A stretch of DNA of 64,000 nucleotides from Ixodes scapularis (taxonomy: Eukaryota; Arthropoda; Arachnida; Ixodida; Ixodidae), in assembly GCF_016920785.2 (NCBI RefSeq), contig NW_024609880.1, forward strand, positions 58,171,817 through 58,235,816. Direction: 5' to 3'. The notes under the pieces were generated by a model. The model had not been told where the DNA came from. It ran no database searches and saw only the letters and a program-made list of their open reading frames with translations. The position numbers were made by a program, and so were the translations under genes. Shown one piece after another: positions 13,012 through 22,729 of this stretch. Each line of letters starts with the position of its first letter. The stretch's first letter is position 1.

Positions 13012-13283
13012 TTGAATGTTGAAAAAAAAAGCAGCGCGAGTGGGGCGGGGACGAAGAAAAAACCAAGAGAACACAAGACAAGCGCTGACTAACAACGTTT
13101 TTGTTAATAGAATATAAGAAAGAAAGACAATGAAATGAAAAAAAATGGAATGAATATTTTTAACTTCATTGTCTTTCTTCCATACGTTATTTAACAAACC
13201 CGTTGTTAGTCAGCGCTTGTCTTTTGTTCTCTTCGTCGTTTTTGTCCTCGTCCCAGTCGCGCTGTTTTTTCCACATGAACTAT
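13012..13283. repeat. inverted repeat (arms of about 120 bp), possibly Penelope-like 3' ends
   Basis: Left arm 13012-13135 and right arm 13155-13283 are imperfect reverse complements. Shared blocks include GACAAGCGCTGACTAACAAC (13077-13096) with its inverse near 13201-13220, and AAGAAAGACAATGAA with its inverse near 13165. The arm order (T-rich stretch, GTTG..AGTCAGCGCTTGTC, then TGAACTATTACCAACT on the right) resembles the 3' end of the Penelope-like copies at 14.5-16.3 kb, which also carry TTGAAAGTTGCGCTTGTC. A head-to-head pair of truncated Penelope-like 3' ends is therefore likely but not proven; no GIY-YIG coding is left. Confidence 0.6.
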
Positions 13284-14493
13284 TACCAACTTGCCCAGTT
13301 ATCAATTCTCAAAAATGAATGTTCTGCTTTAACACTGGACATGATTAATAAAGAAACACAGAATATCTCTACCAGCCTGCTCGTCGAGTAAGTTTAAAGC
13401 TTTCTTTTTGATGCGAATTGCAATCTCCTGACGCATCCCTTGCTATTTTGGACGCGGGCGCAAATAATCGAATGTTTCGATTAAATTTAGTTTGCATTAT
13501 AACCGCATGGCGGACAATGTGGCTCTGGGGGCGGCTACTCCGCTGTTACGGCACCGGCCTTGCCCCTCCTGCTGGTCAAAATATATTTATATGCGCATGC
13601 GGTTTGTACTGACGTACCTAAGAAAAGAAAAAATAGCGAAATTAATTAAGAATGAAATAATCGCCGTTTAACCAACGAAGAATTAGTATGATCCGTTGAA
13701 GGATCTGAGGTGCCGCTGTTATTCTGTCCAGTTATGCCATATATGATTAAATACACATATAACGAACACGAGAGTTGGTTCAAGTTACACATGCTTTAAA
13801 CCGGAGGCGAGCAGACGACAAAAATGCGATAAGCACAGATACGTCTCGACGAATATGCTCATGCGTATACCCACTTCTACCGATGTACGCACGTCACATG
13901 TGGACACTCATGAGTATACTCGGGGCCTCCGTTCCCTGGGAGTACTCAAATATGTAGATAAATAAACTTGAACATGTAAATGACTTGACTCCTTCACGCT
14001 GATTAAGGAGTTTTTTTTCGTGTGTACCGATTCGGCCTTCCCACATGCCCTTCTCAACTATTTGTGGGAACACTCAATGAGTGTATAATCACTGATAACT
14101 TAAGAAACGCAGACTGTGGCGAGTCCGAAGCACCTTATTGTTGCTCCGCAGTCGATGATATCGCGGATTAATCCGATAAGAATGGACGAAGAACGAACGA
14201 GTCATACAAGCAAGAAACGTGAACTTAATGAACCGCGCCCGGAATTCCTTAATATAAAGACACTGACACCCACCAAGTATTTCTCTTAATTTTTGCCAGG
14301 CGGGTAATCTTGTTGTCAGGAGACAACCTAATCGTTATTTTGAGGCAGAGTGACGTATTTAAAAAAAAACTGTATTGCTTGAAACCGAAACCGAAACCCG
14401 AGCACGGAAGCTTATGGCCAGAAGTCACGTGGCTACACACGACCGCGTGTTGTTTCCGCTACTCTGGCGTGTGAAGCAGACGACGAAGTGGCG

Positions 14494-14506
14494 TGCACCG
14501 CTAGTC
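14494..14506. repeat. left 13-bp direct repeat flanking the Penelope-like composite
   Basis: TGCACCGCTAGTC, repeated exactly at 16314-16326 on the other side of the composite. It is read as a target-site duplication. The first bases TGCA may be microhomology with the element end, so the true duplication could be as short as about 9-11 bp. Confidence 0.7.
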
Positions 14507-14751
14507 AATGAAAATGTGCTGTTGGCCTCATTGGTTCATGATGCAGTCTAGAAGTTTTTGCGGGACACAATGGACAATTACAGGGGAGTAGACACGGACA
14601 AGCGCAACTTTCAACTGGTTTATTCGTGCCCAGTCAACCACGAACATCCAGAAAGAGCATGCGCAGCACGCTACACAGAAAGAAAAAAAGAAAGATAGAA
14701 AAGTCTCACACCAAGGCACATTCCCCAATAGTAATTATCACACTGACAACC

Positions 14752-15335
14752 CAGACAAAAATTTTCCCGTTAAACCTAGCGGAACAATTTCCCCGCTAAA
14801 TCTAGCAGAAAAAATTCCCCGCTAAATCTAGCGGGAAAATTTCCCCACTAAATCTAGCGGAAAGTATTCCCCGCTAAATCTAGCGGAAAAATTACCCCGC
14901 TAGATTTAGCGGGGAATTTCTTCCGCTAAATCTAGCGGGGAAAATGTATTAACTAGATTTAGCGGGGAATATTTTCCCGCTAAATCTAGCGGAAAAATTT
15001 TCCCGCTAAATCTAGCGGAAAAATTTCTCCGCTAAATTTAGCGGAAAAATTTCTCTGCTAAATCTAGCGTAAAAATTTTCCCCGCTAGATTAAGCGGAAA
15101 AAATTCCCCGCTAGATTTAGCGGGGAAATTTCCCCGCTAAATCTAGCGGGAAAAATTCCCCGCTAAATGTAGCGGAATTTCCCCGCTAAATCTAGCGGAG
15201 AAATTTTTCCGCTAAATCTAGCGGGGAAATTTTTCCGCTAGATTTAGCGGGGAAATTTACCCATAATGCACCGCGCGGTTATGCCGACGGCGACGCCGCT
15301 CGAGCCGGAATCGGGCCCCTAAAGCTGCGCTCTAA
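14752..15335. mobile_element. insertion inside the left Penelope-like 3' UTR, carrying a minisatellite
   Basis: Comparing the two Penelope-like copies, the right copy is continuous through GAGAGTGAAG..TTTTTCTCTGGGTT (16034-16064), whereas the left copy is split there by about 580 bases. The inserted block consists of the palindromic 26-bp array plus about 70 bases of unique GC-rich sequence (GGCGACGCCGCTCGAGCC, near 15284-15305) next to the coding side. No clear terminal inverted repeat is seen, and a duplication of at most TTTT is possible. A Helitron-like or other minisatellite-bearing element is one explanation. Confidence 0.65.
14764..15262. repeat. tandem array, ~26-bp palindromic unit, about 19 copies
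   Basis: Unit approximates CCCCGCTAAATCTAGCGGGAAAATTT. The core CCGCTAAATCTAGCGG is nearly self-complementary, and units appear in both polarities (GCTAAATCTAGC and GCTAGATTTAGC, for example at 14897, 14953, 15103 and 15236), as if single units were inverted. Unit divergence is modest. The same core occurs in a different, longer-period array at 33784-34341. Confidence 0.95.
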
Positions 15336-15350
15336 AACTGAACTTCACTC

Positions 15351-15757
15351 TCAAACAAAAAAATCCGAGGTTTCGCTAACACAGGCACGTCCCTTTATAT
15401 AAAACGTTTCAGTCAGTTCTCTGGCTGTGGTATCTTTGCTTCTACCCAAGATCCTGATCTCGTGAAAGAGCGCCTCACACCCACAGTCCGCGCAGTGAGG
15501 TGGCAATTGTGCATTTCCTTCATTCCTGATTGACAATTCATGTTCCCGTGCGCGGTCATTAACACAACGTCCAGTTTGACCAAAATATACTCTCCCACAC
15601 GGGAGCGAAATCTCGTGTACCACCCGCTGTGGAACAATCCATCCACATACGGTCGGACGTGTTTTTTGTTGCAGCCACTCGTCTTCTCTCCCTCCCGAGG
15701 AAATCCTCGCACAAAGACCCGCTGGACTGCGTAGCGCAGAGAACACGGAAGGTACAT
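15351..15757 (-). pseudogene. Penelope-like GIY-YIG endonuclease domain, truncated (left copy)
   Basis: The minus-strand frame reads a GIY-YIG-type module: V-Y-F-G-Q-T-G-R-C-V-N-D-R-A-R-E-H, then two short Cys/His stretches (H-C-A-D-C-G-C), a buried F-H-E-I-R-I-L strand, and E-L-T-E-T-F-Y-I as the glutamate helix. In Penelope-like elements this domain lies C-terminal to the reverse transcriptase and nicks target DNA. The frame ends with a natural-looking stop in the 3' region. Upstream, the linker (about 15610-15757) is present in a shifted frame and the reverse transcriptase is missing, so this is a 5'-truncated dead copy. Confidence 0.8.
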
Positions 15758-15781
15758 TGTACCTATTCGCTACCTTCTTGA

Positions 15782-16072
15782 GGTTTTGAGAGAGTACATA
15801 CTGGTCAAACCGGACGTTGTGTTAATGATCGCGCACGTGAACATGAATTGTCAATCAGGAATGAAGGAAATGCACACTTGCCAACTTACTGCGCGGACTG
15901 TGGATGTGAGGCACTATTTCACGAGATCAGGATCTTGGCTAGAAGCAAAGATACCACAGCCAGAGAACTGATGGAAGAGTTTTATATGAAGAAGGGACGT
16001 GACTATGTTAGCGATACCTCGGTTTCTTTGTTTGAGAGTGAAGTCCACTTTTTCTCTGGGTTACTAGTGTGA
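15782..16072 (+). pseudogene. Penelope-like GIY-YIG endonuclease domain, truncated (right copy)
   Basis: Same module as the left copy on the opposite strand. The open frame begins just after a TGA at about 15779 and starts directly at the G-Q-T-G-R-C-V-N-D-R-A-R-E-H motif. The tyrosine expected before it is replaced (V-H-T-G-Q-T-G-R), which by family knowledge should harm nuclease function. The glutamate helix (A-R-E-L-M-E-E-F-Y) is kept. Coding ends at 16072 and runs into the 3' UTR. It starts closer to the motif than the left copy, so the two copies were truncated at different points. Confidence 0.8.
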
Positions 16073-16313
16073 TAATGACTATCGGAGAATGCGTCTTAGT
16101 GTGTGACTTTTCTATGTTTTTTTCTTGTTTTCTGTTTTCTGTTTCCTTTTTTCCTTCTGTGCAGCGTGCTGCAACAAACACCTTTAAGGTTCGTTCTTTG
16201 TTCTTTCAGGATGTTCGTGGTTGATTAGGAACGAATAAACTAGTAGAAAGTTGCGCCTGTCCGTGCCTACTCCCTCGTGATTAACCCTTGTGTCGCGCAA
16301 AAAACTTCTAGAC

Positions 16314-16326
16314 TGCACCGCTAGTC
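16314..16326. repeat. right 13-bp direct repeat flanking the Penelope-like composite
   Basis: TGCACCGCTAGTC, an exact direct copy of 14494-14506, lying immediately after AAAACTTCTAGAC, the 3' terminus of the right copy. Confidence 0.7.
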
Positions 16327-16426
16327 GTGCGACTGTTTTTTCCTTATATCCCTTCCGCTCGATGTTCTTCGCTTGAATATCGATTGTCTTGTACACAACA
16401 AACGACAGTTCCAAAATAGCGGGGCC

Positions 16427-16524
16427 ATGCCCGTCGCAACGTTGAACCGTCGTGCGCCACCGTCGCGTCGTCCAACCCGTGGTATGCCCGCGGCACGTGG
16501 CAATATTGACATTGACGTCTACAT
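16427..16524 (+). other. possible first coding exon, arginine/proline-rich
   Basis: An ATG in good context (GGGGCCATGC) opens a frame of 33 codons ending at a strong donor, TACAT|GTGAGT (16524/16525). The peptide begins M-P-V-A-T-L-N-R-R-A-P-P-S-R-R and later has G-N-I-D-I-D-V-Y-M; a basic N-terminus could be a mitochondrial presequence. No TATA box or neighbouring exon was linked. It lies about 100 bases beyond the Penelope-like composite. The frame stops two bases into the candidate intron, so it codes only if spliced. Confidence 0.2.
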
Positions 16525-16527
16525 GTG

Positions 16528-18144
16528 AGTTCTGTCATCTGCATAATTTTTTTTTTTTGATCAACGTATTTTCAGTTTCTTGGAGGCCACAAAAATGGGT
16601 TTCGTAATATAGTTCTAATATTGACTGTGTGCCTTACATGACCCACGACATTTCATATATTTGGTACGCATAGTTTGAACGCCACGTGACCTTTGGAAAG
16701 AGAGCAAGGGCGACTGAAACCGATCAATTCTCGACCGGCGGTTTTCGGACGGAAAGAAAACAAATGTTTAGCCGCAAATTGTGTTCATGTTCAAATAAAA
16801 ACCTCAACGAGAATAAATACTCCGTCAGAGTCCCTTTCAGCTCTCACTGATTGCGCTGCTATACTACGCTGCCCGGAGCGCGGCTCCGACTTGTGTGCGT
16901 AGCGTCCTATCCTGCCTATACATCAAAAGGGGCCCCAAAGTAGCAAAAACTGACGTCACAGAAACCAGAGTGTGGGGCTGTCAGATCTCGCGATATATTT
17001 TTGATTGGTCGCAGAAGTTCCGCCGAAAAGCAGCAGAGCAGTGTGAAATAACGGTGTACAAAGTAATCACTTCGCCGTTCAAATCTCTCATTAGAGGCCG
17101 CAAATTGAATGCAAGGGGACAATTTCTGCAAAGATTATATCCTCCCCGAAACAGTGCTAAATCGGTATACACTTGAAGTTAGCTCATTTATTCAACAAGC
17201 AGCCCGGACTAGACGGGCTATATTTCGTCTCAGGAGTCGCCTAATCTGTTACCTAACGTCGTTTAAAGATAGTTTGCATGAGTGAACTCTCAAAAGCGTG
17301 CAGCGGAATGCAGATAATCCCGCATATCTAATGCTGGCATGTAAAGCGCTCGCGATTAGAACGCCGGTATTAGCAGTTAATTATACGCGCCTAGGAAGAT
17401 CCTCTACGCATGTGCACTTCAGATGCAAGAATCATTTGTGTGTCGAGGAGTTCTGTGTTTACGTCGTCGTTTCGGTCGTCTGTTACCGCGGTTACTTATT
17501 GAAGGACGTTTCATCTGAACGAAATTTCTGGGATTCTTGGGAATGTGAAGTAACTTGCCAGAAGCATTCAGTTAGGCTTTGTCTTGAAAGCAAAACAATT
17601 TTAAAGTAAACGTCCCCATGCACGAGAACGTGTATGCGTAAGCTTGCCTCCGAATTAAGCCTGCGAGAAACTTCTTGTTTCGCTCTGTTTGTAGATATAT
17701 ATGCAGATATCTTGAGCGCGTATGGAGGCCTAAATATTCAATCATGTACTTCGAGGCCGTGTGTCCACGCGTTGACATGCGAGTCTTGACGCCTATTTAT
17801 GCCTGAATAGGTTTGCTTGTGGGAGCCCAAATATTCGTTTTCGTGAATAATGAAGTTAGTAACTGGAGGACTCACTTGAAAATGGGAACCAAACTATTCC
17901 GGTTCACCGGGCTCCAATTTACACCGTAGCAGCAACTCGTCCTTATTAAAAGTGCTCACGAATGGAAGAGTCCAAAGCAGTTCATATATAAATATTCCTG
18001 ACTACGTGAATGGATCCACGGATGATTAAGGCTCATCCTTTTCAATCGGGCGGCTGCTTAAGCCACGTAGGTGGTGTTTTTCGACATATCTGTCTAATGA
18101 TCTGGTCATACGCGGAAAGTCTTCAATTTCCCGGGAAGGGCGAA
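16528..18144. other. non-coding stretch with one repeat end
   Basis: Apart from the repeat at 16868-16965, nothing is recognised. A weak donor-like TATGC|GTAAGC occurs near 17637. Confidence 0.35.
16868..16965 (+). repeat. dispersed repeat related to the ends of the 29.2-kb element
   Basis: The stretch with CCCGGAGCGCGGCTCCGACT, GTAGCGTCCTATCC and TATACATCAAAAG, ending near a TGACGTCA-like site, matches the inverted ends of the element at 29240-29656 (GGAGCGCGTCTCCGACTGGT on the left; inverse of TTTAGCGTCCTATCCCACCC on the right). It is therefore one end or a solo fragment of the same family. The partner end is not visible. Confidence 0.6.
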
Positions 18145-18203
18145 GGGGGGGGGGGGGGGGGGGGGGCGGCTGACGAGCCCTCCTTAATCCCCCCCCCCCC
18201 CCC
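18145..18203. repeat. G22 tract and C15 tract (potential hairpin)
   Basis: Twenty-two G (18145-18166), 22 bases of other sequence (CGGCTGACGAGCCC...), then fifteen C (18189-18203). G-run/C-run pairing and the short CG-rich loop allow a stable fold-back. The layout matches two other G/C-tract repeats in the window (22746-22790 and 26253-26300), but their CATGGGGCCC core is absent. Confidence 0.85.
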
Positions 18204-20401
18204 ACACGCACCCACACAAATATATATACATATATATTTGCTTGTCTTATTTTATTCATAAGGTTCATACGTACATATGGTTCATGAAGCAGTGATGACT
18301 CCAGCTACCGCGGGGTATTTAAAGGTGTTTGTATCCATTATGTAGCATATGAAAACTTCAACAAACATCAAGGAAGCTCAGAGAAGTGCTGACTTAAGAG
18401 TTCGCTGAGGCGTGCATATCGGTGCTTGCGATAACAAAAAAAAAAAAGCGATTTTACGCACTGCACCTATAGGAGCCATAGCCACCTGCCTTAGTAGCCA
18501 AGTTAGGCATTTTGAGGGTGACGCGCAATCCAAATAAGCTCCATCATCCAACGTGGGTTTTCTAAGATAGTCGACGCATTTGATTTGTGGTAATTGTAGT
18601 TAGCGCATCCGCTTAACTGAACTGATACATCTATCGAAAATAAAAACTAAACTAGGAAACTTTACGTGAGCATGCAAAATATCAGATTTCGTGTATTAGA
18701 ACGATCTTAAATCACCATGCAATTATTACCACCAATTTTTTTCGAAGAAAAATAAAATGAGGCATGAAAGTGTTAATTTCAATTGTGCCTTACCGCTTAC
18801 TGTAAAACCGTTTGTTTTCGTGGCGGCCTCAATTTTTCGTGGATCTGGCAAAGGAACATATTCGCGATCACTAAATTTCCTTAGTTCTGGAGGCCGCAAT
18901 TCACGTTTTTAAGAGATCAGTACTTTCTCGAGCCCCAATATTTCGCAAAGCTTTCAATTCACGAGATTCGCGAAAGTCAGGGGCGTGCGAAAATGAAGAG
19001 TTTTTAAGTATAAGTCAACTTTGGCATAGAGGGCTGCGCAGCGGTCACTTTGCAAGCGGCTCCCATGCATTGGCCTTTTAGACTGTTCATGAAAGGAGAG
19101 TTTTCAATCCGCTGTCGGGGCTGGTCGGAAGGAAAGAGGGGATGGGACATCCACCGAACCGACTGAACCACGCCCCTTTGCGATTTTTGGTGACAATTAA
19201 ACGCGTCCTGTTAAACACTTTTGCAAAAAAAATGCTTTATTCATCTTTGGTCGAGAAAACAGACCGAGTAATTAAACAGCCTAGTCAACACACTATTGCT
19301 TTGGGCGTATGGGGGAGCTCCTATTTCTCCAACCCTGAAGTTCTCATTACACATAGATAAAATACAAAATATGGAACCTCGCTTTTCACCAGAGGCAGCG
19401 CTTTTCACAAATCAAGAAAGGGCTTCTTAGAATCAATCAAATAGGCCGCCTTCGAAAGAGACAAACAAATCGCAGATGGGTGTCGTAAAGTTCAAATACG
19501 ACCGGAAGCAGATCCTCTACTGAAGAAGACAAACAAATAAGTACAGTGTAATGGGCAAGTCAAGTTAGCGGAGCTCTTTTCTTTATTAATATTATTGCCT
19601 TCGTCTTGTTTCTGCTTTTTTCGCATCATGCACGATCTCCACCTTCAAATGTAAAGTGCCAAAGGTTCTTTTTCTGTTAATTTTGTTTTGTAAGACCGCC
19701 CCAACGACTGCCGGCGCCGAGGAAGTCTTTTCCTGAGTATTATCTATCATGTGCAATTGTCTTATTGCTATTTCCTTCTATTTTTGTCTAGAACTGACCT
19801 CCCTAAAATGACTCTGTTTCTAATGTTGGCGAATTGTTTGCCAGCTCATTTTTTTTGTTACTTGACTTTCGTTACGCTACTGTCATGAGCCGATGCACTG
19901 CCTCTACCAACCGGCGATGTTCGCATTTAGCCAAGATATTATGACAAAATTATCGCGTTGTGCCGAGAACATCGAGAGAACCTTTATGAACTGTTGTTTA
20001 AAACGGTTAAATTATTTTTTCCGCTTGAAAGAGACGTCCCAAACGTGTCTAATCTCTTGGATAATGTAGAATAAGCATGCTGACGGCATGATACCTAAAC
20101 AAATGTCAGCTTTTGTTACCCTATAATGTAGCTGTCATTGCAGTTGTGATCAGTGAATTAGGTGGTTCAAGCGCACTGACCGAATGAATTGTTTCAACGT
20201 CTGGGAAAACAAAATGGGGCTTACAAAACGTATTATGTCCTCTGCTTCCGTAACCTGCAGGTCTGCTAGAGGTGCCACTCTCGTCATTCGCAACTACTTC
20301 CAGTGGCTTTCGAGAGAATTTCAAGCACTAGCCTTATTCGTATTTGCTAATACTACGTAGGGTCTTTGAACAGGACTGCGCGAATAGTTTGAAAAATTTA
20401 T
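18204..20401. other. non-coding stretch
   Basis: No gene is recognised. Around 18800-18990 there are repeated TTCGTGG, TTCGCGA and GGAGGCCGCAATT motifs resembling a dispersed repeat of the TTCGCGAA type known from several invertebrate genomes, but no boundaries can be placed. Confidence 0.35.
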
Positions 20402-20498
20402 CCACTCACCGGCTCTGGTCACTTAGTTACCAGAGCTGGTGAGTGGGTACATTTTTATTTATCCACTCGGTGCCAACAATCGTTGTATGTTGGCACCA
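20402..20498. repeat. double hairpin repeat
   Basis: First hairpin: CCACTCACCGGCTCTGGT (20402-20419) pairs with ACCAGAGCTGGTGAGTGG (20429-20446), with one mismatch. Second hairpin: GGTGCCAAC pairs with GTTGGCACC about 11 bases further on (20469-20498). Two adjacent stems look like the end of a fold-back element or SINE-like unit. The family is not recognised. Confidence 0.7.
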
Positions 20499-20585
20499 GG
20501 GCGCACAGATGAGATTAATGAGGTGCATCCAGAGGTTTCGGAGGCGATGTTACTTGCCTTTCCAAAAACCTCGGAAGGAATTGGA

Positions 20586-20616
20586 AGGGGGGAAGGGGGG
20601 AAGGGGGGGGGGGGAC
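20586..20616. repeat. G-rich simple repeat
   Basis: Runs of G6, G7 and G12-13 separated by AA, a strong G-quadruplex pattern. Nothing else is recognised here. Confidence 0.85.
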
Positions 20617-21506
20617 GCTAGAGGTTTTGCTAGAAAAAATCGATTCTAAATGAACACGGCATTGAGTAGCGCCTTAGTCTTAACCCGCTAGCGTTCTAGC
20701 TGCTTCCAGTAACGACGGAAGTTGTTAGGAGTCCATTCACGAAATAACGTTTTACTGCATTTCATTATTTTTCGGGTTGCTCGCATTGAAATACAACTGC
20801 TAGTTACTATGACAGCAATGTATTGCGTCACTTGACTGCTGCCGTAACTGGCAGTTTTATTTCCCATCTACTACAGTATGAATTACCCTTAAGATATTCT
20901 CAGTGGAAATTCGACGCCTTTCAGGCTGGCTGGAAGGTTTGTACTGGAAGTTCGAATATTAGCTTCGGAAGCATAACGTCGCTCTCAGTCCTAAATAATT
21001 GGAGGAACGTTTTTACCAACTGCCGGTGATACTTCATTCTCGTCATACGTTCGTATGCACGTGTCTTTATTTGAAACTGTGCAACTTTTATTTCGAAAAT
21101 CGGCCCAATATATTCCATTTTAATTCAAAATTTGCTTCAGCTTGGAGCGTATGTAGCAAACCGTGGATCGTATTCCAGCCTAGCGAGTAATGGAGCAGAC
21201 TCATTGCTGCGATATTTAAAACAAGGATAGCAACAAGTTGCCATTAGAGAGATACTATTAAATCGATAGTCAAACATTGCATGCGCTCCAAAAATTATAC
21301 TTCAGAATCGACAAAGTAGAATGTTACCTCGCTCTTCTCCGCGCATCGATTGCTGATTTTAATAGCATATGCTCTTTATCCTCAATGTTCGAACACTTTT
21401 TCTTTCATTATTTTTTCTTCTCAGTTTCTTTCTATCATCAAATTATCTTGTGTTCGTTGAAGTAATGCCTACGCTGCAACCATTTCAAAAGGACGATTGA
21501 TAAGGA
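20617..21506. other. non-coding stretch, possible 3' flank of the minus-strand gene
   Basis: If the exon series at 21507-22183 is real, this is its 3' untranslated/downstream side. On the minus strand an AAAATAATGAAAG stretch and a TATTAAA lie about 70-150 bases after the proposed stop; no canonical AATAAA is placed with confidence. Confidence 0.25.
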
Positions 21507-21676
21507 TTATGAAATCATAGTGGTCAGAACGATTTCAGCATCTGTGTATAAGTCGATAACTGCAGAATACAATCCTATTCCGCAAAGCAAGCTCTCTACG
21601 TCATCCGCTGTGCCGACAATAATGCTTCGGGAGAAGCGGTGAATTACCGGTTTGACTTGGACAGACAACCTGTATG
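21507..21676 (-). CDS. candidate terminal exon of an unknown minus-strand gene
   Basis: A minus-strand frame of 55 codons ends at TAA (21507-21509). An acceptor CTCATGTAG|CA at 21677 supplies the two bases needed to complete the phase left by the next exon upstream (21773-21866). The peptide includes V-K-P-V-I-H-R-F-S-R-S-I-I-V-G-T and an acidic/hydrophobic tail D-L-Y-T-D-A-E-I-V-L-T-T-M-I-S. No domain is recognised. The acceptor has a weak pyrimidine tract, and a neighbouring AG (CATACAG) would break the phase, so this is the least certain member of the series. Confidence 0.3.
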
Positions 21677-21772
21677 CTACATGAGGTCGATTCCTTAGAA
21701 GTTGCACGCCAAAACTCAAATATTCCGATGTCCAAACAAAGGTGGTTAAATGACGTTAATGAATTAACTTAC

Positions 21773-21866
21773 CTGAATCAGGGCTTGACTCAGTTGGATC
21801 TTCACAAGGAGCAGCACTTGGTGGAGACGAGAAATGTTGATGAAATGTCCATTCTCCGCGGAATAT
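21773..21866 (-). CDS. candidate internal exon of an unknown minus-strand gene
   Basis: Both splice sites are near-consensus: acceptor TTCTTTTCTTTTTTCACCCCCAG and donor GATTCAG|GTAAGTTAA, enclosing 94 bases. The frame in phase with the upstream exon (22122-22183) is open and encodes a Ser/Pro/acid-rich linker-like peptide (S-S-P-P-S-A-A-P-C-E-D-P-T-E-S-S-P-D-S). A second frame is also open. The 254-base intron to the upstream exon begins GTGAGT and ends CCCCCAG. The plus-strand frame through the same bases mimics an ABC-transporter signature by chance. Confidence 0.45.
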
Positions 21867-22121
21867 CTGGGGGTGAAAAAAGAAAAGAAGTTAACTACAA
21901 GAAAACAACACCAAAAGCTTTAATAAAAAATAATTGTGTACTCATGGATGAATTTTGTTTTCTGAGGTAATAGTGTTTGAGAGAACGCCCATGAGGTGTT
22001 TGTTTTTGTTTAAGGACACAACTTCGTTGCTTTTGTGTTCACTTTTAAGCAAAACATATTTTAGAATTGTCTTTTAGTAGCGTGTACTTGACTATATTAC
22101 AAAGTCTCAATGACAACTCAC

Positions 22122-22183
22122 TGGCAAGAGTAAATCTTTTTGTGGCTTCTTCAGTGAACGGTTACAGTTGGCAATCAGGTCAG
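22122..22183 (-). CDS. candidate internal exon of an unknown minus-strand gene
   Basis: A 62-base exon lies between a strong acceptor (TTCTTGTTTCTTTCCGTGTTCAG) and donor TTGCCA|GTGAGT. After two bases that complete a split codon, it encodes D-L-I-A-N-C-N-R-S-L-K-K-P-Q-K-D-L-L-L-P and ends in phase 0, which matches the open phase-0 frame of 21773-21866. Phase agreement plus two good sites on each exon is the best splice-based evidence in the window. Protein family unknown; the upstream exon, which must end in phase 1, was not found. Confidence 0.45.
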
Positions 22184-22725
22184 CTGAACACGGAAAGAAA
22201 CAAGAACACAAGGAAAGAACTGGACAATCACAGTATGTACCAACTAGCTCAAATAAAACCCGAAAAACAGTTACATAATGTACGTACACTAAGAGTATCT
22301 GGAGACTACTTCGATACTGCCCGAGCAAACTACAAATTTATAGCGGAGTTGCGATAAACAGCAATTCATGTAGCGATGATGCAACAGGCACTGAAGGTTA
22401 GGTTAAATATTCAAACTGATTATTCAAACCTGACATTTACAAAAAAATCATCCGTCGTTACAGCACGCAGGCCTTTAGCAAGTTCAAACATCAGCCCACT
22501 ATAAAGATGAAAACAGATTAATAATAGTTTTTAATTAAATTAATATAAGATATGGGAGGAGTGTTGGTGCTAGTAAGAATTCCATATAGAACTGAACACC
22601 ATGCTTTCTTTTTCTAGAGATGTATCCAGTGTTCATATACTTACAAATTTAATGTTCATGTACTCTTGCCGCCGTGTATCTCCTTATAGTGTTGAAGAGA
22701 CACGGGCTGGCTTCATTTTACGACT
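22184..22725. other. non-coding, probable intron
   Basis: Follows the exon at 22122-22183 on its 5' side. A strong minus-strand donor AAATTT|GTAAGTAT lies at about 22643, but the preceding bases do not give the phase required. Confidence 0.3.
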
Positions 22726-22729
22726 ACCA

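Larger units (their letters stand above)
14507..16313. mobile_element. head-to-head pair of 5'-truncated Penelope-like element copies
   Basis: Two copies of the same 3' portion of a Penelope-like retroelement face away from a centre at about 15757-15786. The left copy reads on the minus strand (coding 15351-15757, 3' UTR running leftward to 14507); the right copy reads on the plus strand (coding 15782-16072, 3' UTR to 16313). The UTRs match, for example GTGTGATAAT..ACTAT and the block with GGATGTTCGTGGTTGA..ACGAATAAAC. The pair is flanked by a 13-bp direct repeat, as if inserted in one event. Inverted and tandem partial copies are a known habit of Penelope-like elements. Reverse transcriptase is absent from both copies. 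Confidence 0.85.

Noticed and set aside
14764..15262. CRISPR array
   Set aside because: Repeats are contiguous with no unique spacers, units are palindromic and diverged, and the genome is eukaryotic; it is a minisatellite.
21674..21970. Plus-strand frame containing R-G-I-S-G-G-E-K-R-K, resembling the ABCG transporter signature
   Set aside because: No Walker A or Walker B context fits around it, and the same bases on the minus strand have better splice sites (acceptor CCCCCAG, donor CAG|GTAAGT) and phase agreement with a neighbour, so the motif looks like an antisense coincidence.
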